64,000 bases of DNA, from assembly GCA_900239685.1 (NCBI GenBank), contig OENT01000162.1:1-64000 (forward strand), read 5' to 3'. A program made the position numbers and the translations under genes. Below the pieces are notes generated by a model, which was not told where the DNA came from, made no database searches, and saw nothing but the letters and a program-made list of their open reading frames with translations. Numbering within the stretch: position 1 is the first letter of the stretch; each line of letters opens with the position of its first letter. This DNA is from Rotaria macrura (taxonomy: Eukaryota; Rotifera; Eurotatoria; Philodinida; Philodinidae). Of the stretch, positions 33,033 through 45,136 are shown one piece after another.

Positions 33033-36000
33033 TTATTTTTTATTTTCACTACCAGTACCAGTTGGTTTTTGCGAATTTTCAGCTACTTTCGCTGATTGAC
33101 TCTTTTTTGAATCATCATGAGCTGTACTGCGAAACTAAATGAAAAAAGAAAAATTGAATTTAAAAAAAAGTAGAACAATCTAAACTGTCCGATATCATTC
33201 AAATTCATATTATAACTACAACTACTACATCTCGAATAGAATCGGAGATAGCAACAATGTCTGATAGTCGGAAATAATGATTACCTTCATTAGAAAATTG
33301 AACATCTTGAGAAAGGTATCTTTATCTTAGAATTGATAATTTCTATCCAATTGAATGTGCCTGAACAAAGAATTTCAGATCGAAAACAACTATTTTGAAA
33401 TTCCTTCTCTGTTCATCAGTTTATATAATTTATTTCAATGATTATCATTACTTTTGAGTAGTCTTTAGTTTACTGAATGCAATTTTTCTCTGATAGTTGC
33501 GGTTCGAGAATTAGTATCCAAATTTAATTCAATAACAATCGAGATTTTTCTCGAGTCATCTATATACCGTGATAGTTACTGACTTTAAATAAGAAAAAAA
33601 CTAGCATGACTTTTTTTCTCTCAGTGATTATCAAACTTTAACCTTGAATCTGTTCGAAACTATTGCACTCTCATCGAAAACCAGTTCTAGTCATACAATT
33701 CAATTCTCGAGACAATGTTTTGCATTTGAGAATGTTTTCTTATGAATAAACTTACTTTAGGAAATGTTTCCCATGGTGTACTTAAATCAAATTTACGATA
33801 GTCCTGTGTTAATTCAATGGGTTCAATGACAACTCGTTTTTGTTCTTCATCATAACGAACTTCTGTATAACCAGGAAGTGGAAAATCTTTACGTAAGGGA
33901 TGACCTTCAAAACCATAGTCAGTTAAAATACGACGAAGATCTGGATGATTAGTGAAATAGACACCATACATATCCCAAACCTAGTTATAAATATTTAAAT
34001 TATGAAATAGTATTTCAATTTTCTTACCTCACGTTCTAGCCAGTTAGCTCCATCGAATAGATCGCATACACTTGCTATTGGTGTTAATTCATCTGTATAT
34101 GTTTTTACACGAACACGCGAATTATAACGAAGTGACAACAAATTGTAGGCAAGCTAAATTGAAGACATACAATAGATTTTAATAATTGAACTAAATAAAA
34201 AATTCAAATTTTATAACCAGTGACAAAATAAAAGGTGTTCGTATTTCCTTGAAAGTCAAAAGTACATCATAAACATCTCGGTATGTTACTAGACACATGT
34301 CATTGTAGATAGACTAGCTTAAATTTTTTTTTCAAAATGTATCTGATTTCGATTATAATGAATTATATGAAACTGTTGTGAAGATTCTTTTCATGTACTG
34401 TAGTCAACTCAAGATAAGCCACTACGGAATGATAATTTCATCGATGCATTGGATAGCATAGTGCTCGTCAAACATGAGAAATCAATGGTATCGTTTGTAT
34501 TAAATTATTTCATTGAGTTTATTTAAATAGATATCGATCGAACAATTTTGGTCCAAAATTTACGATATTTCATAGGTAAGATAGGCTCATTAGATTAGTA
34601 ATATGTGTATTCGAAAGAATGAATTCTAAAATAATTGTTCGTGTTGAATATTCTCCTCTTCAATCTATCATCAATAGCGTTCATTGCATATCAATATTAA
34701 ATATTGTTTCATAAGTTATTGTGTAAAACTAAATATGGATTTTGATATACCTCAAATCGATACACTCGTGTAGGTACATCAATAGCAGTTATGTCTGCTA
34801 ACGAACTAAATTGAGCATTTGTGTGATCTTTAAGAAAAGCAATGACGGGAAATATTCCATCTGGATGAACTAAAATTTCCAGTTCATTTGTTGACGTCAT
34901 TTGAACATGTTGTACGAAACGTGGTAAACAATCAGCAACATATTGACCAAAATCAACTAAAGTTTTACGTTGTTCAACATCGACACGAATAAGATTTGCT
35001 ATGATAGAAAACAAAAACAATATGTATATTAATATGTACGCATGAAGTGAGTGAGATCATAAAAATGAATTGAAATAAATGCAAGAAAATGGTTGGTTTT
35101 TGAAAATCTTACGAGCAGAAGCATTTTCTTTTGAGGTCGGCGGTGTTGTTGTTGCTTGAGTTCGATGAAAATATATTAGGCTTGAAGGGATAGTACGATG
35201 GACAGTCGCAGAAACAAATCCTAAATTATTAAAACAAAAGCTAAGACAATTATTTCATTGCATTATCTTAGATACAGAAATTTTCTTGATTGGAAAATCA
35301 CATTTTGAATTCGAATCAAACATGCGAAAGAACATCAGAGAATTATTTTTACAATATAAATATTCGTTTGGAATGCGTCTCTTTACAGCTAGATGATGAC
35401 AGGAAAAAAATAACTGGTTCACATAAATATCTGTCCCAGAATAGTTGTATAATAAAACGGATTTGAAAAAACTAATAAAAAGCCATGAAAACCATCAGAT
35501 GTTTCATGTTGAGTTTCGTTTAAATAAAATTTCAACAGATGACGTGTTGGATGCAGTATTTTGGTTTTAAACAAATCTACTTTTATTAAGAACATGCTGA
35601 AAATTTCACTTAACTAACATATACATGTCATCAGATGTTTAATTCACGTATAATCTATTGACAATTCTAGAGTCGAATAATTTACTTCAAAACAAGTCTA
35701 TTCGTCGGCACACCCTCTTTCTCTAATTCTTCTGTAAGTTCTATCGTGAATGAGGCAATGGTGAACTTAGACATCTAATGACGAATTTAGAATGAAGATC
35801 GAGTGTAGTATTAGTGATAGCTTTTCATAACGGACAGAGATCACAATAATTGAAACGCACTGATCATCAACATAGAATTCTCACATGTTTGCCGAATAAA
35901 CCTATCTTAACAATGATAGTACTTAAACCATGCACAATCACGACCGTACTGTAAGTGAATACTTGTATAAAACGACGAAAACTTTCTAGTAGTATGTATC

Positions 36001-36156
36001 TTTTGAAAAGTTTAAATACTACAAAAGAGTTTTTTCTGGCCGTAAAAATGTTCGAATTCAAAATCAATTTTCAAATTCAGAAGATTTCAATTCATTTTTA
36101 CCTTTGCTCGTTGCTAATATTGGTCGAGCAAAATGCCGGATCAATGAACTAGCCAT
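33033..36156 (-). CDS. NDUFS3: NADH dehydrogenase (ubiquinone) iron-sulfur protein 3, complex I 30 kDa subunit
   Basis: Six phase-consistent exons: 36156-36102, 35220-35113, 34998-34751, 34153-34028, 33980-33756 and 33134-33033, about 287 aa. The first 60 residues ([20 protein letters not shown] onward) are a mitochondrial presequence. The mature part follows the 30 kDa subunit family: [106 protein letters not shown] and [14 protein letters not shown]. It belongs to the peripheral Q module of respiratory complex I. The charged C-terminal tail ([18 protein letters not shown]) is lineage-variable. A TATTATTTTCAG acceptor touches the start ATG directly, and the RPA3 stop is only 102 bp upstream. 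Intron 1 is about 0.9 kb, longer than most. Confidence 0.95.
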
Positions 36157-36258
36157 CTGAAAATAATACATATGAATATCTAACTTTATCTTTCACTTTT
36201 TTTTTCTATCTAATAAGAAGCGCATCTGACATATTTATTTTTGAAGTTTTTACAAGAA
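36157..36258 (-). other. Short gap RPA3/NDUFS3 with AG acceptor at the start codon
   Basis: The 102 bp between the RPA3 stop and the NDUFS3 ATG ends, on the minus strand, in ATTATTTTCAG immediately followed by ATGG. An acceptor touching the start codon leaves almost no 5' UTR unless a leader is added in trans. This supports polycistronic processing (inference). Confidence 0.45.
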
Positions 36259-36835
36259 TTAAAGATTAACAAGATAGTCCTGAGGATAATGTTGAAAAAG
36301 CATCACAGCTTGATTGTACATATCCATATCTAGATAGATAAAGATAAATAAATATTTCGATGTTCTTTTAACATGACAAACAAAGGAGTTTTTTTGCGGT
36401 TTTTCTTATTGCTTACCAAAGTTAGCTGTTTGTTCAGGTTCAAACGTTAGAATTGTATCACAAACAATTTGATTTCGATTATCAACATTGCCAAGTACTT
36501 CAATTAAACTACCAGCATTTACATCGGCCTTCATGAATAACACTTATTTGTAGAGAAAAATGATTAAGTCTCCATTTTTCTACATACTCGTTCCGATAGA
36601 CGTACAACAATATGTTGTTTATCACTAGTTTCCAAATCGATGACATTACCCGATGGATGAACCTAAACGTTTAATTTTGAAAGATGATATTAGTTTTCTT
36701 TTTCTTTTGTTGCATAATTTAATTTTCACAAATCAAATGATTCGAACGTACCTTACTCACTGTACCAATAATACTAACTGGTTTGCCACCAAATTGTTGA
36801 AGCATGGAACCGTTGATACGATAATGATGCGACAT
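36259..36835 (-). CDS. RPA3: Replication protein A 14 kDa subunit (RPA3)
   Basis: Four phase-consistent exons, 36835-36752, 36662-36588, 36528-36417 and 36329-36259, encode about 113 aa, the usual length. The single OB-fold can be followed: YRINGSMLQQFGGKPVSIIG, TVSKVHPSGNVIDLETSD, AGSLIEVLGNVDNRNQIVCD, and the C-terminal helix DMDMYNQAVMLFQHYPQDYL used for RPA trimerisation. RPA3 is the smallest subunit of the single-stranded-DNA-binding heterotrimer used in replication, repair and recombination. The start is fixed by the only upstream ATG after a strong acceptor (CTTTATGCAGTTTCAG). The gene upstream stops just 47 bp away on the same strand. Confidence 0.9.
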
Positions 36836-36882
36836 ATCTGAAACTGCATAAAGAAAAACAATATAAACAATCATGGATTGAT
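36836..36882 (-). other. 47-bp gap with strong splice acceptor before RPA3
   Basis: On the minus strand the 47 bp between the histone-fold stop and the RPA3 ATG contains a tract ending TTTTTCTTTATGCAGTTTCAG two bases before the ATG. There is too little room for a terminator plus promoter, which makes a shared primary transcript likely. Confidence 0.45.
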
Positions 36883-37188
36883 TTAGTTTTTAGCTATTTG
36901 ATTGTAAGCAGAACTATCATAAATAGGCCACTTATGTTTTAGAACAAAATTAACGTCGTTTATATTGATAGTCGTTGTTGGTGATGTTTCTATTCGTCTT
37001 TGTGCGACCGAGAATGATTGTGAAACTAGTTCTTGAGCAAATAACGAGCCGAGATTAACTAGTAGTTTTTCAGCATCAGGCTGAATTGTTGGTTGTTGAG
37101 GGTTTAATGATGAATATTGGCCTGATTGGAGAAGAATACGATTAAAAAACGTTGATGGAATAAGATTTTCTGAATCGTTTGTTGTCAT
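36883..37188 (-). CDS. Histone-fold protein, TAF12-like (tentative)
   Basis: One exon, 101 aa, starting MTTNDSENLIPSTFFNRILL. Residues about 45-95 look like a histone fold of the TAF12/H2B type: PDAEKLLVNLGSLFAQELVS, a second helix SFSVAQRR, a loop, then ININDVNFVLKHKWPIY, matching the TAF12 habit of ending its last helix with a DV..hLe..W.h pattern. TAF12 pairs with TAF4 in TFIID and with Ada1 in SAGA. The resemblance is short and seen by eye; another small histone-fold protein is possible. It is the first gene of a tight four-gene minus-strand cluster. Confidence 0.45.
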   Translation of the reverse strand: MTTNDSENLIPSTFFNRILLQSGQYSSLNPQQPTIQPDAEKLLVNLGSLFAQELVSQSFSVAQRRIETSPTTTININDVNFVLKHKWPIYDSSAYNQIAKN

Positions 37189-40100
37189 CTTTGTTTAATG
37201 AATGAATGAATGTAGAAAAGTGAACAATTATATTTGTTTATAAATAAGAATTTGTCGCTATGAGTTATAATGATTTCCTGCGAAGGTCTTCTAAACATTT
37301 TTGATTGTATTCAGAGTAACCAATCACACGTTGATAAAGAAAAAGAAAGAAAGAACGGTTATCCTTTATCCAGTGATATCAATAGGACAGTCTTATACAT
37401 TGATTGAGTTGATGTCTGAACAAATTTTTGTTTCATATCTTTTACGACTTAGGTGTAATTCAATTGATATTCAATCTATCGAAATGTACTCATGCAAGTA
37501 TCTTTTTATTTTAATTGAAAATTATCATCGGTTACATTCTAAAATCACAATCTGTCTCTCATTTACAATCTTATAAGATGAAGTCGTGTTCAGTGACATT
37601 GTCTATGAATTCTAACAGTCATAATTGATTGAATACATTTCATTTGTGTGATGGTAAGAAATTTATAATATTAAGTATGGTTTTTCAAAAAAGAAAACAT
37701 AAATTATGCATAAATAAGTTCTTTACTTTATCCTTTTAGATATTAATAAGAGAAAAATAATAAAATATGTCATTGTTACAACAAATAACAAAAAAGTATG
37801 TTTAACGATTCTCTTTTATCTGTCTATTTAATCATTCATGCATGTGTAAGACATTCCATATTTCATTTTGACGTAATGTAACATTCCTATTTCTCACTTA
37901 CTCCGCCTTCTCATTCTTCTTCATCATCATCGTCATTTTTTTTCTCGTTTTCTTCGACTCATTCATTCGTCTATTTTTCATTATGCTAGACCGGAAGAGA
38001 CACGCCTTTGTTTGAGGCAATGGTGTACTTAATTATTTTTCTTTCTCTTGCTTCATTTCCTCAATCCCTCGAGCCATCTTCTTTCTCGTCAATATTCAAT
38101 GAAGGAAGGATTGAACGATTGGAATAGGATCTACATGCAATACAAATCCATGAGACTTCAAGTTCGTCGATCTATGTAATATTAGTAGTAAGTAATTGCC
38201 TTTCCAATTTTGTGATAGACGATCGTTTAACAGGAAGTATTAAAATTTGAATACGATCCGCTACGACAATCTAATCAAGGATTCTTTTCTCTATGAAGTA
38301 AATTGAAGATAGCACGCGTCAGATGTATGCTGCGAATAGGAAATTCAGTTGTTCAAGTGGTGAAATGCTCATGGATGAATGAGAGACGGTAAATGAGAAT
38401 AAATTTCTTGCATACGTCTGTTTTCCACTTGTGACAATGGAAGTGTGAAAATGGAAGAAAAAATTATTAGAAAAGACAAAAAAAAAAGTGAGTGAAATCT
38501 ATCGAGTCAATAGTAGTTCTACACAACAATGACTTACAATAAGAACCCCAACAAACGAACATTCCCCGATGAGTAAGTTTCATAATTATAAATTACCTAT
38601 GTCATTTGATATTAACTCATTTCTTGTACGTTAGCTAATTTTCAGTGATGAGTATTAATTTAAGCATATTACATTTTCCTTCATTGTCAGACGTCGATCA
38701 AATCAATTAGTTCACATGATATAATTTTCATTAAGCGTTTGTGTCGAATGCACGCGTCATTTTTCTTATTCATTCATTGCTTGTATTCTTTTTCTCTTCT
38801 CTACTGAGACAAAAATTAGATTTTCTTCAACAATCATGATGAATATCAATAGATATTTTTTTGCTAGGATTCGAGTGTTGACTTGCATTTTTAAATAAAA
38901 ATTTAAATAATTTTTCATGTCAAAACAATCATCAATTGTTCAGATCATAATAGGAATCTAGATATTATTCTATATGATAGTATCGAACCCGAGAGAGTGA
39001 TAATGCGCTCGGATTTTTTCCAAATTCATCAAACAGAAAGAGAAAATCACAAAAAGAAAAAATACTCGTGATACATTTTTAAGCTGTTTAGATTTGATTG
39101 AACATTTTTGACTACTGTCTGAGACGAAGACAAATTATAAATCGACATGAAATTTCCTAATATGGCATTTTGAAGCGCATCAGTTTCATGTTATCAAATC
39201 TCTCTTCTCTACATTCTTATTTGTTCATTCTTCAATGTTTTCAGAAAGATGCATCCATCCATAACCTTCTCCGTCCTCGGACACACTATTTCAATGATAA
39301 TGTATCTATCTAATATAAGAACAAAATCAATGATAAGAGTCCTACAATGAGATTATCTTTTTCTTTTCTATTCTATATAGTGATTCCATCTTGAAGCCAA
39401 AGCATAACATCGAAGAAAATAATTCTATTTTATTTTCTTCGTTCAGAATTTCATGCACATCTACTCCTCCGGAAGTGTCATGCAAATGATCGGGCATACT
39501 ACTCAGAGATCAACTTCTTCCTATCATGTAATAATGATGTTTTTAGTACTCTAAGATGGATGCATTTCCCTCGCATCCTGTCAGTTTCATGAAATCGTGT
39601 TGAATTCGAAGTACTAATTTTGAGCAACTCGATTTAGTTAGATGTGTGCCATGTTTTTCTTAACTTTCATACTCAATAAAATATTGTTAATTTGGAATAT
39701 TTCTTGCATAGATCGTACTCTAAAACTTTCTAATTCTAAAATAAATCTGATTTTCGTCTCTTTTTCTAATCGTTCGATGATATCTAAAGCTGATTAAATT
39801 CAAGAGTCCATTGACATGTATCAATAAATGCATATGTTTATCATTATTAACAAGTAGCAAAGCGTGTCATATTGATCACTTAAGATATCACATATTTTTA
39901 CTTTTCTCGTATCTCATGAGAAAAAAAAACATCATTGTGATTTCAATTTCATTTCGTTTATTTTTTTTCATGCAATCAATTTTCATTGAAATACGATTTA
40001 ATGAAGAAGAAAAAAAAACCCGAAATATCCATTATTCTTTGTGAGAACGTTATCCTCGTCGATTATCATTTGTCAATATAAACGTCTTTGATCTTGCTTA

Positions 40101-40436
40101 GATGAATGAAAAAAGCTGTTGCTGCTTGAGATTTGTTTTCTTTTTGTATTTTCAAAAAAAAAAAATGTTCCGACCGTTTTTTTTTTCGTTCTATCATTGA
40201 TCATTTCCTTTTCTATGCATAAACACATCAGAGGAAAGTGAATTCGCACATCTTTGTCAATTACTACTGTCCATTAAGTTTTCTCGAATAAAGAATAAAA
40301 AAGAACAATTTCATCATGGTGTAAGTAGATTGATTATTCTATTATGGTTTCTTTCGTTTTAACACTTTGACTGAGACTAGAAAATATTTATCATTTATAT
40401 ATATACTTTAACAATATAATTTTCATTAGATTCAAT
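37189..40436. other. Intergenic, between divergent genes
   Basis: 3.2 kb separate the histone-fold gene (-) and Axin (+), so both promoters should lie here. The sequence is AT-rich with T/C tracts (near 37900-38000) and poly-A/T runs (near 40155-40190). A TATA-like TTATATATATAC lies near 40395-40407, but so close to the Axin ATG that it may be intron or UTR. A possible extra first exon (ATG GT followed by GTAAGT near 40318) could precede the annotated Axin start. No other gene is supported. Confidence 0.4.
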
Positions 40437-41770
40437 ATGACATCATCGAAAATTAATGATTCCGATTTACGTAAACAATTTCTACAATATCTGAATCAAC
40501 CCGATTTATGTGAACAATTTTATATTTACATGAAATCGGAACATGTAGCATATGTATTAGAATTTTATTTAGCATGTGATGGTTTGAGAAACTTACTTGA
40601 TGATACATCAAAGCAAGGTGCTATCATTGAACTTATATATAAACATTACTTGTCGAATGGTAAAAATTTATCATCATCATCGAAAACAAAATTTTCATTA
40701 CCCGATGAATTAATATCATCAATAAAACAACGTTTGATCAAGCATGAATTTCATATAAAATTCTATGATCAAGCACAAGAATATGTTTTAAAGTATATGT
40801 TACAAATGTGTTATCCGAAATTTCTTATCGAACAACAGCAACGACATGAAAACGAACTAAAAAAACATCAAACATTGAATACACCGAAATTTAGTCCGAT
40901 GCATAAACGATCGATGTCATCAAGAAAAAAAGACGCATTTGAACAATTAAAACAAATATCAAATCAACGAAATTTGAAGTAAGATCATGAATTGCTCTCT
41001 TGATACTGACAATTTTACACAGCTCGAGGATGAAAACATATGATTTGAGCCCGTCTCAATACATTCACTTTGAACAACTGAGTAAGATATATAATCGAGA
41101 GCTTATGAGTTGCATGATCGTTGATTTCGAGAAATAAGTAAATCTTCATTTTGTCTTTCTTTGTGTAAATTCGATGTCGTTAGATCAATGGGCGTTGTCA
41201 CTCTGAAAAACCGAGATTCAAAGCTCTAGTTGATCTAAGCGACACACTAAAGTCACATGTACATGCATTGATTCATGTTGGTTTCTTTTTCTAGTACTTC
41301 TGCTCCTATAAAAATGTCATCTCACAATCGTCAACAAACAATTGAACCGAGGTAAGTTTCCTATTAACGAATATAGTCATTTGTAGGTGTCATTGATTTC
41401 TATTCCATATGGTCACGTGGCAAGTTCGTTCAAGCTTTGAGAGATTTGTGATTATTCATCATCAAACAAGTGTATACATTTCGTTACGCTTTCACTTGAG
41501 TAGTTGATTGAAGAGTAAAAGAACAACCTGTAGATTAGCCCCGATGGATGGATGGCTAAGCGTCGACCGTTGGTTCGTTTCTTTTTCTCTTGTCTTCTGC
41601 CGTTACCGCGCCGCCATCACGGCTTGTCTGAACTTCAAAGTATGCGGTTTACTTTGATCGTTCTAACTTCTAACGTTGTCGGCGTGTTTGATCTTGTCAA
41701 CATGAATCACATTCAATTAGATTACACTATTGTGCCGACGCCGACGCGGCGCTTGTTAGAAAGCAGACTA

Positions 41771-41806
<36 letters not shown>

Positions 41807-42956
41807 AAGAAGGAGAAACAGAAAGAGAAATACAGAGACATCATACACATAGTTGATATTTTAAGATTAACTGTTCAGTTTCTATCACAATGACACTATT
41901 ACTAATGCGAAATCCTTTTGCATTGTGAGTTTAAAATATTGACACACATGTTTGAATTATTCATATGAAAATTTCATTTATATTTGTTTAGCTCATTAGA
42001 AGCATCAACACTAATTGCTGATCATGACGCTGGATTAAATATTTCAAAACAGCCTGTAAGTTAATACTTGTTTAAATAGAAGAAGAAACTATGTGTATCA
42101 TTGTTGTCAATATTAATTTCTTTTTTTTTTAAGCGAACAACAAAACTAACGAAACAACAAAAAGATCAATACAGTCTTGCTCAACGTGATCCAGCAGCAT
42201 TTTTTGAAGAAATCAAAACACGTCTACTGGCTTATCAAGCTGAAAATTCGAGCGCTGCAAAAATTCGTGGCCTATCACAATCATTCAATGTACAAAACAA
42301 AGTCTCGTTTCTTAATGATTATCGAGCAGTCGACGATGATTCACTAGCCGTTCTTGATTCTCAAATTGCTAAAACAATTGACGATGCCGATAATTATTTA
42401 TTTGAAACACCAACAAAAACCAAGCAAATCTATCGTCCATCGTCGATCATTAAACATATTGAAGTCAAAGATTATTCAATATTACGAAATAGTTTTACAC
42501 GTTCAGACTCTGGAGTTGGTACAGATACATCGGAAAAGTATGTTTTAGAAGATTGAATCAAAAAATTCATAAACGAAAGTGTTTATTTTTCGTATAGAAA
42601 CTATGAAATATTTCGTTATCAACATGCACAACGTTTAGCATCAATAGATGTTATTTGGTATCCATCACTTGACAGTAATAATGCTCTTTTATCCACCATA
42701 CCACGTATTCATGATCATATCATATTTAAAGAATTTCGACAATTATTTAAAAAACAACCTATTTACAGGTAAGAATTGACTGGAGAATTTGGTTTCCTAT
42801 TCGATCGATGTATTTCATTTTAGATACTTCTTTAAAACAACGTGCACACCAGATATAAATAAAGAGCAGTATGTGTTTCGGGAATTAACTATGGATGATG
42901 AACTAGTGCCATTTTATGATGGCAAAATTTTTGTACAATTAGATAGAATATCTTAA
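40437..42956 (+). CDS. AXIN: Axin (Wnt destruction-complex scaffold), compact form
   Basis: Six phase-consistent exons: 40437-40978, 41295-41351, 41992-42055, 42134-42537, 42598-42768 and 42824-42956, about 456 aa. Residues about 10-140 form an RGS domain (RKQFLQYLNQPDLCEQFYIY, VAYVLEFYLACDGLRNLL, FYDQAQEYVLKYM), which in Axin binds APC. The C-terminal 85 residues form a DIX domain (TIPRIHDHIIFKEFRQLFKK, IYRYFFKTTCTPDINKEQYV, DELVPFYDGKIFVQLDRIS), used for head-to-tail polymerisation with Dishevelled. RGS plus DIX together define Axin, which assembles GSK3, CK1, APC and beta-catenin. The linker has one candidate short helix (AVLDSQIAKTIDDADNYLF) where GSK3 or beta-catenin might bind. The protein is about half the length of vertebrate Axins, and I see no clear N-terminal tankyrase motif. 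An alternative upstream exon would add MVFN. Confidence 0.85.
41541..41830. other. GC-rich segment and (GA)n tract in an Axin intron
   Basis: Within the 640 nt second intron, 41541-41763 is clearly richer in G+C than anything nearby (CGTTACCGCGCCGCCATCAC, GTGCCGACGCCGACGCGGCG). It is followed by an (A)n/(GA)n purine tract to about 41830. Open frames here are short and unlike known proteins. It could be an inserted fragment, an enhancer or a captured foreign segment. Confidence 0.35.
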
Positions 42957-45136
42957 GAACTATTAATGTTTTTTTTTTCTTTGTCAGATTAGTTAATATT
43001 AATATTATTATTATTTTTTTCATTTGTTTCTTCCAATAAGTTGAAGAATCGGTGTTTTGTTTTCGTTTTTTTTTTCTTCTTGTTGTCGTTTGTTTACTAT
43101 TCAAATTGTCGGCCTGTTGTTTTCTATGTCCTGAAAAGAAAGAAAGCGAGTTTGATTATGTATATGAACGGATAAATTTTTTATAGCAGTGATACGAATG
43201 AAGAAAATTATTTGTTTTGTTTTTCTTCTATGGTGATTACAGGTATTATTATTTTGATGAATTTAAGCGTACGGTTGATAATTGCAGTGTTGCATTCAAC
43301 ACGGGTGATTGTTACCTCCAGGCAGTTCTTCACTATAAATTATCAATCCTTTGTTTTGATCACACGAATAGATCGTCAAAGGCGAATGAAATTATGCGTG
43401 AATGTGTAAAATTCATATTTGTAGCTTTTGATAGCTGAAATCAAATGAGATTTGGCAAAAGTTTGAAGAAATGTTTTCAATGTCATTTTTAGTTTGAAGT
43501 AATTTTTACGAGTGACGTATGTCAGATGAGTATATTGCAAGATGACTAGAATTAGCGTTTAGTAGTCTCCATATTAAATATTCAAATCGGTTTTTATTGG
43601 TAATATAGAGATTACGCGAAATCAAAAATATGATGAAGAAAGCCATTGAATCGAGTAAGTAACACACATGAATGGTGGATATTGATCGATTCTAATAAAT
43701 ATCGGACGTAATCTATCGACGTGCAGATTATTATTAGTGAATATGTTGAATCTTTCTTTAAGAATTCCCAGAAGATTTGTTATTAAAGCAAAAATTCATG
43801 TCTTCCAATACTTGATAGCCGAAGTTTTCGACATTGTAATTGGATCAAAAATTTCTTTTGCGTGGCTATACCTCTTTATCAGTAGATTGAAACTTCTTCA
43901 ATAATGAAATTTGTTTGAATGTTACACATGTTTGTTCTGTTCGAGAAGTTTGAAACAGAATCGTATGAAATTTTGTAAGTAGATGTCAATTGATATTGCA
44001 GAAGTTTCAGACTATTCATTGACATGTTCAGAACGATCCACGTACGAAAAATAATAACTAATTAGTTGTCAACACATGAAAATTACAAGAACGCTTTGAA
44101 TCGTTCATAATTATCGAGCTTTCAAAGTTTATTTTGATTCTCTCGAGGATTTTTCATTTGTTTGACCTGTAAAACAATTATTGATTATCTTGAAAAAGAA
44201 CTGCATTTTCTTGGTAAATCAAGTCACGAGTATTAGATCTGATCTATATGAAGAGTTGTTATTATTAATGATTGAACTTTATACACGTTAGAATAAATAA
44301 AACTCAAGTCTTTTTGTTTCATTTGGTTGTAAATTGATCTCAATAAAGATTGATCTTTTCTGTTCACGAATAGCATGATAGTTTTCGGATATTTTAATAT
44401 AAAATGTTTTCAATTCATAAGATGGAAAAGAGAACAAACAGCCTTTTCAACTAGAACCCAATGACTTTTCAAGTTTTTGATTTAGCTTCAAATAAAAAAA
44501 CATACAACTTTTCGATAGTATCATTTTGTTGCAGGAAACTAAAACTTTACAATTCTGAGTTTTGTTTTTAAATTTTACTTAGTTAAATGAATGGAATTTC
44601 ATGTTGTTTCCTTTCTTAGTCGTGACTATTTCTTTCAAGTTCGTTCATCAAAACTAACATTCTTCTAATAAAATAATATACAAAAGACTGAGTAAAACGA
44701 GCAATGATTAGAGCTCAACAATATGAAGACAAAATTTCTGAATAACTACGTTCAAGTATAACAACAGAATAACTAAGCTATCATTATTTTTATTTACATT
44801 CATAAATTTTTCTCATCGTCACTCATTATTATCTCCTTTTTCATCTTCATTTGTGCATTACTAAACAAGCTTTACTTCTATCTATGTGAAGTATTTTAAA
44901 AGAAACTTTACACGAAGGACAGAAGACATGAATCCTCTGTTTTGCGTTGTTTTCTGTTCATAGATCTTTATTGATATAATAATAAACTTCGATGAAACCG
45001 ACAAGTTCTTTCATACTGTTACTGAAAGATATTCGTAAATTGCAAGATGAAATCTAGTAATACATATATTAGTGACCTAAAAGTTGGTAATCGTATTTTT
45101 CTTATCTCGAATATAAAGTCAAATTACAAGTGTTGA
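42957..45136. other. Intergenic with one possible gene fragment (43243-43430)
   Basis: After the Axin 3' end there are T-rich UTR-like runs. At 43243, after a good acceptor (GGTGATTACAG), about 60 codons read YYYFDEFKRTVDNCSVAF then NTGDCYLQAVLHYKLSILCF and DHTNRSSKANEIMRECV. A second small piece near 43609-43656 reads RLREIKNMMKKAIESS. The codon choice looks coding and the helical pattern is TPR-like, but neither a start nor a full set of exons was found. It is probably a decayed or partial gene. The rest (43.7-45.1 kb) shows nothing. Confidence 0.25.
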
